The position numbers were made by a program, and so were the translations under genes. Positions 8,234 to 15,936 of a stretch of DNA of 64,000 bases are shown here, in pieces (position 1 is the stretch's first letter; every line of letters begins with the position of its first letter). This DNA is from CAXMRP01 sp965216515 (GTDB lineage: Bacteria; Pseudomonadota; Alphaproteobacteria; Rhizobiales; Afifellaceae): contig OZ244173.1 of assembly GCA_965216515.1 (NCBI GenBank), positions 372,001 to 436,000 on the forward strand, read 5' to 3'. Below the pieces are notes generated by a model that was not told where the DNA came from, ran no database searches, and saw nothing but the letters and a program-made list of their open reading frames with translations.

Positions 8234-8703
8234 CGCCGCCGCCGCATCTCGATCTTCCGCGCCCTGTGGGTGATCGCTGCGGCCTCCTCATGGTCCAATT
8301 GCGCCGCGTCCAGCTGTGCCAGAATTTCCGCGGGAATCGGCGCCGCCCGCGGCTGCGGGCGCTGGGCGACATGCAGTTCCATGAACTCGCCCACAGCCAC
8401 CGGCTCGGAGCCCTCATACATGCACATATGCAGGTGAAAGCGCCTGGCGTCGCAGCCCACAATCCGCGTTTCCACGCGCACGACCGCACCGTCCTTGACC
8501 TCGCGCAGGAAATATATGTGACTTTCAAGCGCATAGATCGTGCAGCCGGTTCGCTGCCGGTAGGCCGCGTCAAATCCGACTTCCTCCTGCATCGCATCGA
8601 CGGCCAGGCTGAAGATCAGGGCGAAACAGCTGTCGCGCATATGGCCGTTATAGTCGATCCAACCGGCGCGCACGGGGGTTTCAAACAAGAACGTCCGGCT
8701 CAT
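8230..8703 (-). CDS. hotdog-fold acyl-CoA thioesterase
   Basis: A 157-residue 4-hydroxybenzoyl-CoA/YbgC-type hotdog thioesterase. The N-terminal segment VRAGWIDYNGHMRDSCF carries the family's D-Y-N-G-H-M active-site signature, which is also found in betainyl-CoA thioesterases. The central helix (FALIFSLAVDAM) and strands YALESHIYFLREV and VVRVETRIVGCDARRFHL fit the fold. It is last in a leftward three-gene operon and its start overlaps the amidohydrolase stop (ATGA). It presumably releases an acid from a CoA thioester made in the pathway. The acyl group is unknown. Confidence 0.82.
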   Translation of the reverse strand: MSRTFLFETPVRAGWIDYNGHMRDSCFALIFSLAVDAMQEEVGFDAAYRQRTGCTIYALESHIYFLREVKDGAVVRVETRIVGCDARRFHLHMCMYEGSEPVAVGEFMELHVAQRPQPRAAPIPAEILAQLDAAQLDHEEAAAITHRARKIEMRRRR

Positions 8704-9569
8704 GACAATCCGTAGAACGCAGCGGCGGTGGTGCGGAAAACTGCCTCGTGCGCCTGTTCCGGGATCAGCGCGCGATAGGCGTCCACCAGCGCGTGATAGT
8801 CCGATGTGAGCTTGTCGACCGGGAAGTTGGAGCCGAACATCACCCGTTCCGGCCCGAATTGCGCCAGCACCGTGTCGACGATCGGGCCGATGCTCCCGGT
8901 GGTCCAGTCCTGCTCGAACATGCCGAGCCCGGAGAGTTTGCACCGCACATTGGATAGCTCCGAAAGCCGGGTGAGTCGCGACGCCCAGTGTGCCAGACCC
9001 GTCCTACAGCGGTCATGCGGGCTGCCGGCATGGCAGAGCGCAATCCTGGTCTCCGGCGCCCGCGCCAGAACGCCGGCGGTCTTCTCCATCAGTCCGCGGA
9101 CCAGTTGCAGATCGAAGCTCAATCCGCGCGCGCCGACTTCGCGCAGCCCGGCGGAAAAGCGCGGATCGTCCAACAGCGCAATGGTGCTGGTGGTCGCGTC
9201 TTCGTCCGGGGACCGGGCGACGATCTGGCGCACGCCGCGCAGGGTTGGGAGCACCTGGAATGCATCGAGCCGGGCCGCCAGGTCCGGTGCGGTCAGGTCG
9301 CAAAACACCACCTGCGCCATCGACCAGTCGGGATTGGCGTCCGCCACGGCCTGTATCCAGCGGGCTTCGGCAAACCCGTCGGCGGCGCCGACCTGGATGT
9401 GGACAGATGCGCGTACGCCCTCCGGTTCCGCCTCGGCGCGGAATTCCTCCACAAGGTAGTCGCGCTGAATCGGGGTCGGGTCCCCGAAGAAACGCGGCGC
9501 GCCCTTCTCCATCAGCCAAGGATAGTGAATCCGGCCGAGATCCCACAGGTGGTGATGGGCATCGATCAC
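8700..9569 (-). CDS. amidohydrolase-family lactonase (L-fuconolactonase type)
   Basis: A 289-residue TIM-barrel hydrolase of the COG3618 group, which includes L-fuconolactone and L-rhamnonolactone hydrolases and 2-pyrone-4,6-dicarboxylate lactonase. Metal or catalytic residues are visible in the N-terminal IDAHHHLWDL, in SVHIQVG, in LCHAGSP and in the late FGSNFPVDK, where the Asp is the expected general base. It overlaps both neighbours by 4 bases and so is translationally coupled to the SnoaL-like gene and the thioesterase. A sugar lactonase here fits an oxidative, non-phosphorylated sugar route together with the SDR dehydrogenase and HpcH-type aldolase. The substrate is inferred only. Confidence 0.85.
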   Translation of the reverse strand: MIDAHHHLWDLGRIHYPWLMEKGAPRFFGDPTPIQRDYLVEEFRAEAEPEGVRASVHIQVGAADGFAEARWIQAVADANPDWSMAQVVFCDLTAPDLAARLDAFQVLPTLRGVRQIVARSPDEDATTSTIALLDDPRFSAGLREVGARGLSFDLQLVRGLMEKTAGVLARAPETRIALCHAGSPHDRCRTGLAHWASRLTRLSELSNVRCKLSGLGMFEQDWTTGSIGPIVDTVLAQFGPERVMFGSNFPVDKLTSDYHALVDAYRALIPEQAHEAVFRTTAAAFYGLS

Positions 9570-10570
9570 GTGCGCGGCACCTTGGCCATGCGTGCGAGTA
9601 TATCGACCCCTTGCATGTTCCAGAAATGCAGAAGGTCGATGAAGATCCAGTTCTCTGCCAGCTTGTTGCCCTGGCGCCGGTAAATGTCGATGACCCGGAA
9701 TTCACCGGGGTTGCCGGTCGCCGGCATCCCCATAAATCCGCCGGTGGGTGTAGCCGTGAAATTGGGCCAGCCAAAGAAACCGCCATAGTGGCCCTCCGCC
9801 AGGCGAGCCACATGCGCGGTTCTGCTGCGCCGACCGAACGTGGCGCGGAACGGACCGGCATGCTGTTGCGCATATCGCGCAATCGTGTAGGTCGCGCCGA
9901 TCCCCGCCGGGCCCCACCAGATCATGTCCTCATGCCAGGTGCGCCGCAACTCCTCCTCAAGCGGCAATCCGCTATCCCAGCGTCCCAGGTCGGCGATCAT
10001 CGCGTTGATTGCCGCCAGCGTCTTCCGGCCTTCGGCTTCCGGCTGCCGATCAAACAGCAACCCGCCATGGGTCAACGGTCCCGGCTGCACCAGATGCGCG
10101 GCGGTCTGTGGCGGAAATGGCTGCAAGCCGGTCTGCATCATCAGATGCGGGATGTCGAAATACATCGCCGTTTGTGCGATGCGTCCCTGCTCGACCCGAT
10201 GGAATTCCGCATAGCGCAGAAACGCCAGTTTTCCTGTCGGCGCGATCGCCAGCCAAGGCTCATCGAACAACCCCATCAGGTGCCCCATCGAAACCACCCA
10301 GACGCTTTTGAAACCGTCAATCTCGCTGGCTCCGGCAAAGAAGACATCCATGCGCCGCTGCATGCCGCACAGCGCCGCGCAAAGCGGCTGCCAGAAACCG
10401 TCGCTCACCGCCGCTGCACCGTGTATCTCGTCAAAAGGGTGAAAACCGTGCCAGCGATATTCCGGTTTGGCAAAACGCTGCAAAATTTCGGTTTTGGCTG
10501 CGCCTTCGGCACGGTCGAGATTCGTGTAGAAATCCCGAACCAATTGTTTTTCCTTTTGAAAATCGGCCAC
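9566..10570 (-). CDS. two-domain NTF2/SnoaL-like protein
   Basis: A 334-residue protein made of two NTF2-like (SnoaL/ester-cyclase) domains, about residues 5-160 and 185-325. Marker motifs are YRWHGFHPF and LMGLFDEPWLAIAPTGKLAFLRY in domain 1, and WHEDMIWWGPAGIGATY, FMGMPATG and KLAENWIFIDLLHF in domain 2. I chose the GTG start because GGAG lies 5 bases upstream. It heads the leftward operon with the lactonase and thioesterase, divergent from the ABC ATPase gene. It is one of six such proteins in this region. NTF2-fold proteins include dehydratases, isomerases and cyclases as well as binding proteins, so no reaction can be assigned. No signal peptide is present. Confidence 0.8.
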   Translation of the reverse strand: MADFQKEKQLVRDFYTNLDRAEGAAKTEILQRFAKPEYRWHGFHPFDEIHGAAAVSDGFWQPLCAALCGMQRRMDVFFAGASEIDGFKSVWVVSMGHLMGLFDEPWLAIAPTGKLAFLRYAEFHRVEQGRIAQTAMYFDIPHLMMQTGLQPFPPQTAAHLVQPGPLTHGGLLFDRQPEAEGRKTLAAINAMIADLGRWDSGLPLEEELRRTWHEDMIWWGPAGIGATYTIARYAQQHAGPFRATFGRRSRTAHVARLAEGHYGGFFGWPNFTATPTGGFMGMPATGNPGEFRVIDIYRRQGNKLAENWIFIDLLHFWNMQGVDILARMAKVPRT

Positions 10571-10590
10571 GCGCACTCCGCTTCGACTGG

Positions 10591-10610
10591 TTTTGCATTC
10601 GTCTGCAAAA
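10591..10610 (-). promoter_or_regulatory. candidate LacI-type operator for leftward SnoaL operon
   Basis: The inverted repeat TTTTGCATTCGTCTGCAAAA lies about 21 bases upstream of the GTG start at 10570. Its core resembles the TGCATGCGCATGCA palindrome, with three differences inside and outer arms TTTTGCA/TGCAAAA intact. Paired with the second site at 10647-10660, it would let one repressor control both divergent operons. Confidence 0.5.
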
Positions 10611-10615
10611 ACAGC

Positions 10616-10660
10616 TTGCCAAATAGCCGCGGGTACGTCTAGGCTTTGCATGCGAATGCA
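10616..10660 (+). promoter_or_regulatory. promoter with LacI-type operator for ABC operon
   Basis: A -35-like TTGCCA (10616-10621), an 18-base spacer and a weak -10-like TAGGCT (10640-10645) are followed one base later by TGCATGCGAATGCA (10647-10660), one base off the perfect palindrome at 941-954. Flanking T/A runs extend the dyad to TTTGCAT..ATGCAAA. The layout copies the URO-D and corrinoid promoters. The ABC ATPase starts at 10692. Confidence 0.6.
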
Positions 10661-10691
10661 AAAATTTGGACGACTTTGTCTGGGAGGACAC

Positions 10692-11741
10692 ATGGCCGAA
10701 ATCCAATTGCGCAATCTCGGCAAACGCTGGGGCAATTTCGTTGGTGTCGACAATTTCGACCTCACCATCGCGGACAAGGAATTCCTGGTTCTGCTCGGAC
10801 CGTCCGGTTGCGGCAAAACCACGACCATGCGGATGGTCGCCGGACTTGAGGACGTCACCGAGGGCGAGATTCTGATCGATGGCAATGTGGTGAACGATCT
10901 GGAACCCAAGGATCGCGACGTTGCGATGGTGTTCCAAAGCTACGCGCTCTACCCAAACATGAACGTCTACGAAAACATCAGGTTTCCGCTCAAGGTGCGC
11001 GGCATTGATCCGGCCACCCATGACGAAAAGGTGCGCCGCGCCTCCGCCATGGTCGAGCTGGACGACTTCCTGCACCGCAAACCGTCGGAACTCAGCGGCG
11101 GCCAGCGCCAGCGTGTTGCGCTGGCCCGTGCTGTGGTGCGCGAACCGAATGTCTTTTTAATGGATGAACCGCTGTCCAACCTCGACGCCAAGCTCAGGGT
11201 TTCGACCCGGGCGCAGATCAAGAATCTTTCCCACGAGCTTGAAGTGACCACGATCTACGTCACTCATGACCAGATCGAGGCCATGACACTGGCCGATCGG
11301 GTGGTGATCATGAAAGCGGGTGTGGTGCAGCAGGTCGGCTCGCCGGTCGAGATCTATGACAATCCCGCCAACACATTTGTTGCCAGCTTCATCGGCAATC
11401 CCGCGATGAACCTGATCGAGGGCCAGTTGGCTGGGGGCGAGTTCACTGCCGATCATACGCGGGTGTCCGGCTTGTCGGCCGCCGACGGCGCTGTCACGCT
11501 GGGTTTCCGGGCCGAGGATTCCAGAGTTGTCGACAGCGGCGGTCAGATCAATGCACCCGTCTACACGATGGAACTTCTGGGCGATGCCACGATGATCTCG
11601 GTGCGCGTGGGCGGTTCGTTGGTACAGGTCAAGGCCGACAAGAATTACCGGGTCGGGATCGGTGAGACGGTCTCCATCGCCGTCCCCGCCGACCACTGCC
11701 ACCTGTTCGATACATCATCAGGCAACCGTATCGGGGACTGA
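10692..11741 (+). CDS. ABC importer ATPase, CUT1 (UgpC/MalK type)
   Basis: A 349-residue MalK/UgpC-like ATPase. Walker A is GPSGCGKTTT, the Q-loop is in MVFQSYALYPNM, the signature is LSGGQRQRVALARA, Walker B/D-loop is LMDEPLSNLDAKLR and the H-loop is VTHDQIEAM. A C-terminal regulatory TOBE-type domain (about 235-349) follows. GGAGG just upstream sets the start. It powers the binding protein and permeases encoded next. Because the second CUT1 importer (26860-30057) has no ATPase gene, this subunit may serve both, as MsmK/UgpC-type ATPases are known to do in other bacteria. Confidence 0.93.
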   Translation: MAEIQLRNLGKRWGNFVGVDNFDLTIADKEFLVLLGPSGCGKTTTMRMVAGLEDVTEGEILIDGNVVNDLEPKDRDVAMVFQSYALYPNMNVYENIRFPLKVRGIDPATHDEKVRRASAMVELDDFLHRKPSELSGGQRQRVALARAVVREPNVFLMDEPLSNLDAKLRVSTRAQIKNLSHELEVTTIYVTHDQIEAMTLADRVVIMKAGVVQQVGSPVEIYDNPANTFVASFIGNPAMNLIEGQLAGGEFTADHTRVSGLSAADGAVTLGFRAEDSRVVDSGGQINAPVYTMELLGDATMISVRVGGSLVQVKADKNYRVGIGETVSIAVPADHCHLFDTSSGNRIGD

Positions 11742-11803
11742 ATCCCCCAAATTGCGGGCAGCGCATCGAACGCAGCCCTTAGGTTTCAACAGGGAGAAAC
11801 AAT

Positions 11804-13012
11804 ATGAATTTCAAGTCAATTCTATTGGCCGGCGCCATGGCGCTTGTCACAGGCGGTGCCTGGGCGGCGTGTGCGTTTGAAAACAAGGTGCCGATCAGCT
11901 CGCTCTCGGCCGGGTTTGAGGCATGGAAGGCAGTGACCGACGCGATGGCCGAATGCGGCAACTTCACCGCCAGTCTCGATCAGGAGTTCCGCGAAAAGCA
12001 ACCTGAAGCCTTCGCCGCCAATCCGGCGCTCTACCAGATCGGCGGCGTGGCGAACGCGACCATGGTGCCGCTGCTGAATGCCGACACAATCCGGCCGATC
12101 GACGATCTGGTGGAAAAATACGGGCAAGATCTGAGCCCCAACCAGCTGATTAAGATCGACGGCAAGACCTATGCCATCGCGATGATGGTCAATCTTCAGC
12201 ACCTGATGTATCGCGAGGATATCCTGAGTGATCTGGGCATCGCGGTGCCGACCACCTATGACGAGTACCTCGCCGCGGCCGAAAAGATCAAACAGGCAGG
12301 CGTGGTCGACTATCCGATCGGTGCCACTCTCAAGACCGGTTGGAATCTGGGTGAAGAGTTCGTCAACAACTTCCTCGGCGAAGGTGGCGAGTTTTTTGCC
12401 GAGGGCAACATGCCCAACATCAACAACGAAAAGGGAATCCGCGCGCTGGAGATCATGAAGGCGCTGACCGAGTATATGGATCCGGAATACCTAGTCTCGG
12501 ATTCGACCTATGTGCAGCAGCAGTTCCAGCAGGGCAAGATCGCCATGGCTGTATTGTGGGCCAGCCGCGCAGCCGCGATGGATGACGAGGCGGAAAGCTC
12601 GGTGGTTGGCAAGGTGGTTATGGCTGCCGCCCCGATGGGTTCTGTGCGGCCTGCCTCCTCGCTGTGGTGGGATGGCGTCGTCTTCGCCGCCAACATGACC
12701 GATGCCCAGGCCGAGGCCGCATTCAAGCTGGCCCTGGAGGGTATCGACACGGAAATGGTCAAGGCCAACAACGACGCTGCCGTCTGGCTTGTCGATGGAT
12801 TTGAGGCCGGCCCGCTGGCCCGGGGCGCCTACGAGACGGCCAGCAACGGCGCCGCACCATATCCGGCCTCCGGACCGATGGGCATCATGCACACGGTGCT
12901 GGGCAACGGGATCGCCGCTTATCTGACCGGTGCCAAGGATGCCGCGACAACGCTTGCCGATATCGAAGCGGCCTATCTGACCTCCGCAAAAGAGGCCGGC
13001 CTGGTCAAGTGA
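11804..13012 (+). CDS. CUT1 extracellular solute-binding protein
   Basis: A 402-residue periplasmic binding protein of the sugar (family 1) type. Residues 1-21 form a Sec signal ending in GGAWA. The mature start has two cysteines (AACAFENK and AECGNF) that may form a disulfide. Family segments include YQIGGVANATMVPLL, MMVNLQHLMYREDIL, VPTTYDEYLAAAEKIK and GKIAMAVLWASRAAAM. It captures the substrate for the permeases downstream. A strong hairpin follows the stop, which would favour more binding protein than permease. It is clearly similar to the binding protein at 26860-28107, so both may bind related compounds. Confidence 0.92.
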   Translation: MNFKSILLAGAMALVTGGAWAACAFENKVPISSLSAGFEAWKAVTDAMAECGNFTASLDQEFREKQPEAFAANPALYQIGGVANATMVPLLNADTIRPIDDLVEKYGQDLSPNQLIKIDGKTYAIAMMVNLQHLMYREDILSDLGIAVPTTYDEYLAAAEKIKQAGVVDYPIGATLKTGWNLGEEFVNNFLGEGGEFFAEGNMPNINNEKGIRALEIMKALTEYMDPEYLVSDSTYVQQQFQQGKIAMAVLWASRAAAMDDEAESSVVGKVVMAAAPMGSVRPASSLWWDGVVFAANMTDAQAEAAFKLALEGIDTEMVKANNDAAVWLVDGFEAGPLARGAYETASNGAAPYPASGPMGIMHTVLGNGIAAYLTGAKDAATTLADIEAAYLTSAKEAGLVK

Positions 13013-13023
13013 TATCCGGGAAT

Positions 13024-13048
13024 GGGCCCCGCGCCGGTTGCGGGGCCC
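13024..13048 (+). terminator. intercistronic hairpin after binding-protein gene
   Basis: A perfect 9-bp stem GGGCCCCGC / GCGGGGCCC encloses a 7-base loop, 12 bases after the stop of the binding-protein gene and 41 before the permease. No T-run follows, so it is more likely an RNA-stabilising or attenuating hairpin than a full terminator. Equivalent hairpins follow the other two exported binding-protein genes. Confidence 0.6.
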
Positions 13049-13088
13049 GGCAAATCCACCGCCATAAGAAATTCAAGAGGGACGGGAT

Positions 13089-14111
13089 ATGAAGTTCAAG
13101 ACATTTGCTGCCTTTGTCGGGCCGTCCGTCTTCATGATGCTGCTGTTCATCGCCTACCCGTTGGTCAGCGTGTTCATGCAGAGTTTCTATGTCACCCAGC
13201 CTGTCTACGAGACGGTCGCCGTGGAGACGTGCACCCCGGGTTTTCCCAAACAGACCTGCGTGACGGAGGAAAAGTCCGTTCCCAAGCTCGACGAGCACGG
13301 CGAAATCCTGGAAGTCACTGAATTCATCGGTCTGCAAAGCTATCGCAACGTTCTGGAGCTGGGTCGCGCGTGGGATGCGATTTCGTCCGGCAGCTGGGCG
13401 GCGTTTCAGTCCATCGATTTCTGGAAGGCGTTGCGCTTTACGCTGACATTCACGCTGATCACCTTGCCGCTAGTGCTGGGCATGGGACTGATCATCGCGT
13501 TGGTGATCAATTCTGCCGCCCGCGCCATCAAGGGGCCGGTAATCTTCGTCTCGCTTCTGCCGTTTATCATCACACCGGTGATCGGCGCTCTCTCGATCAA
13601 TTGGTTGTTTCGCGGCGATGGCATTCTCACCGCCGCGCTGGAATGGTGGCTTGCCCGCGACATCGCACTGTTCGCCCAGGCCTGGACGATCGAGATATTG
13701 ATGATGCTCTACCGCATCTGGCATGTGGCCCCGTTCGCGGCGATCGTGTTTTATGCCGGGCTTCAGACGGTCAATACCGATGCGCTGGAAAGCGCCGTGA
13801 TTGACGGCGCCACCCGCTGGCAGCGTCTGAAATACGTGGTCATTCCCCATCTGATGCCGCTAATCATCTTTATCTCGATGATCCACCTGATGGATACCTA
13901 CCGGGTATTTGAGGAGATCGTCGGTTTCTCCAGCCAGGGCCACGTTATCTCGCTGCAGTGGCTGACCTATGATTTCCTGGTGCCCGACCAGGCCGGCAAC
14001 CGTTCCATAAGCCGCGCCTCCGCCAGCGCTATGCTCACCATGATCGGGATCGCCATTCTGCTGGTGCCGCTGATCCGCCGGACCTGGCGTGACCACAAAG
14101 GAGCCCACTGA
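13089..14111 (+). CDS. CUT1 ABC permease, MalF type
   Basis: A 340-residue inner-membrane permease with about six transmembrane helices. The EAA loop that contacts the ATPase is seen as LESAVIDGATRWQRLKYVVIPHLMP. Between helix 1 and helix 2 there is a long periplasmic loop (about residues 35-100) holding a cysteine pair CTPGFPKQTC; the paralogue at 28163 has a matching CGPFGC. These may form a disulfide and contact the binding protein. Its stop overlaps the region just before the next permease, whose ribosome site lies in its last codons. Confidence 0.9.
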   Translation: MKFKTFAAFVGPSVFMMLLFIAYPLVSVFMQSFYVTQPVYETVAVETCTPGFPKQTCVTEEKSVPKLDEHGEILEVTEFIGLQSYRNVLELGRAWDAISSGSWAAFQSIDFWKALRFTLTFTLITLPLVLGMGLIIALVINSAARAIKGPVIFVSLLPFIITPVIGALSINWLFRGDGILTAALEWWLARDIALFAQAWTIEILMMLYRIWHVAPFAAIVFYAGLQTVNTDALESAVIDGATRWQRLKYVVIPHLMPLIIFISMIHLMDTYRVFEEIVGFSSQGHVISLQWLTYDFLVPDQAGNRSISRASASAMLTMIGIAILLVPLIRRTWRDHKGAH

Positions 14112-14112
14112 T

Positions 14113-15267
14113 ATGACAACCCGCGCACTCCGCCAGCCATTGCCGTTGCGCGTCACATCGGCGGCCTTTCTCGCCTTCTGGTGTCTCGTCGCCGCCTTTC
14201 CGATCTTCTGGATCACGGTGATGAGCTTCAAGACGCCGGTCGATGCTTACGACGCCAACGCGCTCAACGTGATCTTCGGCCCGAAGACCCGGGCCGGCGG
14301 CAACGGGCTGTCGTTGCTTGAAATCATAGCGGGCATCGCAGTGCTTTGGTTCACGGCGAAATTCCTCACCAGGAAGCTGCCGGAACTGGTCACCAGCCTG
14401 TCGCCTGCCGGATACACCTGGGCCGGCTGGATCATCGGGGCGTTGGCATCGGCGGTCGCGTTTCTGGTTGCCTTTTTCGGCATCCTGCCGCTTGTGACCG
14501 GCTCGCTGAACCCGCTCCTGGGGCCACTTGGGCGCGATGTGCTCGGACTGACCACCGAGCACTACCAGACAGTCTGGATCGATCGCGGGTTTTCCAACAA
14601 CTTCAAGAACTCGCTGATCGTCACAAGCGGTGTCGTCACCGTGTCGCTGACCGTGGGGACGCTGGCAGGGTATGGATTGGCGCGGTCCGGCTCCGCACTG
14701 GCCTTCTGGCTCCTGATCATCGCATTGATCTTCCGCGCCCTGCCGCATTCGGTGCTGGTTGCCGGATACCTCCCGGTATTCATCAGCTCGTCGGAATGGC
14801 TGGCGCCGATCCTGGGCGAGAATGCGCCGACGCTCTATGGCAAGCCTTTTGCCACGATCGCGGTTTTGGTGGCGATCAACCAGCCCTTCACCATCTGGAT
14901 GCTGCGCTCCTTCTTCCAGAACATCCCGGCGGAACTTGACGAGGCGGCGCGGGTTGACGGTTGTTCAACCTTCCAGGCGTTCCGGCGGGTGATTATGCCG
15001 GTGATGTGGCCGGGGGTTATCACCACCGGCCTGTTCAGCTTCCTGCTGGGCTACAACGACTTCCTGGTGACGTCATTGCTTCTGGACGCACAAAACCAGA
15101 CCATGGTTCCGGCCATTGCCGGCATGTTCAACCGCGAGACCACGACCACCGATCAAGTTGTCGCCGTGGCAGCCGCCGTGTCGATTACCGCGCCATTGTT
15201 CTTCCTGGTGATGGGTTTCCAGCGCCAGATCGTCAGCGGCCTGACAGCCGGAGCAGTCAAGGGTTGA
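14113..15267 (+). CDS. CUT1 ABC permease, MalG type, with extra membrane insert
   Basis: A 384-residue MalG-like permease. The EAA loop is LDEAARVDGCSTFQAFRRVIMP and the usual C-terminal QIVSGLTAGAVKG is present. Unlike the paralogue at 29182 (291 residues), it has about 90 additional residues after helix 1 (about 58-148), which contain two extra hydrophobic segments (IIAGIAVLWFTAKFL and IGALASAVAFLVAFFGILP). The start was placed at the ATG with AAAGGAG about 10 bases upstream; an earlier in-frame ATG lies inside the upstream gene. It forms the channel with the MalF-like protein. Confidence 0.9.
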   Translation: MTTRALRQPLPLRVTSAAFLAFWCLVAAFPIFWITVMSFKTPVDAYDANALNVIFGPKTRAGGNGLSLLEIIAGIAVLWFTAKFLTRKLPELVTSLSPAGYTWAGWIIGALASAVAFLVAFFGILPLVTGSLNPLLGPLGRDVLGLTTEHYQTVWIDRGFSNNFKNSLIVTSGVVTVSLTVGTLAGYGLARSGSALAFWLLIIALIFRALPHSVLVAGYLPVFISSSEWLAPILGENAPTLYGKPFATIAVLVAINQPFTIWMLRSFFQNIPAELDEAARVDGCSTFQAFRRVIMPVMWPGVITTGLFSFLLGYNDFLVTSLLLDAQNQTMVPAIAGMFNRETTTTDQVVAVAAAVSITAPLFFLVMGFQRQIVSGLTAGAVKG

Positions 15268-15394
15268 TGCGATGTTTCTCTCCCCCTAACCCGGTTGGGC
15301 GCCAGGTGGCGCTCAACGAAGTGCCGCCGGATTGTTTGTGCCGGCCGGTTTTCCCGCCGAACAAATTTCAGATCGATGCAAGAAGTTAGTCCCC

Positions 15395-15925
15395 ATGAAA
15401 GGCGCACGTCCCGAACAGGCCGTACTCTCCCGCGACACCGACATGAGCAAAACCGGCGAGACGCGCGCCGTGATCGAGGCCATGGTTGACGGGCTAAATG
15501 ATCATCGAATCGACGATATCGGCCAGTTCTTCGCCGACAGCTTCCGGTGGATCGGAAACCGGGGTTGCGGCACGAAAACCGGGATCAAGGAGTTCAACGA
15601 CAATTGGCAACGGCCATTCCAAGCCGCATTTTCCGACAAGGTCTGCATCGATGAGGCGCGCCTTTTCATGGGTGAATGGGCCGCCGCCTTCGGTCGGCAG
15701 GAGGCCACACACAGCGGGGCCTTCCTTGGCATACCGCCGACCGGCAAGCGGGTCGAGATCCGGTTCATGGATTTCTGGAAAGTCGTCGACGGCAAGATTG
15801 TCGACAACTGGGTGACTGTCGATTTCGCCCATGTTGCCGCCCAGCTTGGCGTCGATCTGTTCAACGGCGAGGGCTGGGAAGCCTATGACAACGGAGAGAA
15901 AACTCCGCCGCGCCCCGACGTGTAA
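15395..15925 (+). CDS. single-domain NTF2/SnoaL-like protein
   Basis: A 176-residue SnoaL/ester-cyclase-like protein with one NTF2-fold domain. Motifs [34 protein letters not shown] and [14 protein letters not shown] align with the other SnoaL-like proteins here. The start is uncertain: this ATG has only a weak AAGAAG upstream, and another in-frame ATG lies 48 bases on. It sits 11 bases before the HpsN/HisD-like gene in the long ABC operon, after a 127-bp gap containing a small G+C-rich hairpin (about 15297-15314). No reaction can be assigned. Confidence 0.78.
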   Translation: MKGARPEQAVLSRDTDMSKTGETRAVIEAMVDGLNDHRIDDIGQFFADSFRWIGNRGCGTKTGIKEFNDNWQRPFQAAFSDKVCIDEARLFMGEWAAAFGRQEATHSGAFLGIPPTGKRVEIRFMDFWKVVDGKIVDNWVTVDFAHVAAQLGVDLFNGEGWEAYDNGEKTPPRPDV

Positions 15926-15936
15926 GGACCCGTGCC

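Noticed and set aside
15297..15314. A G+C-rich hairpin (GGGCGCCA / TGGCGCTC) after the MalG-type permease as a terminator.
   Set aside because: The loop is only two bases and no T-run follows; read-through into the SnoaL-like gene seems likely.
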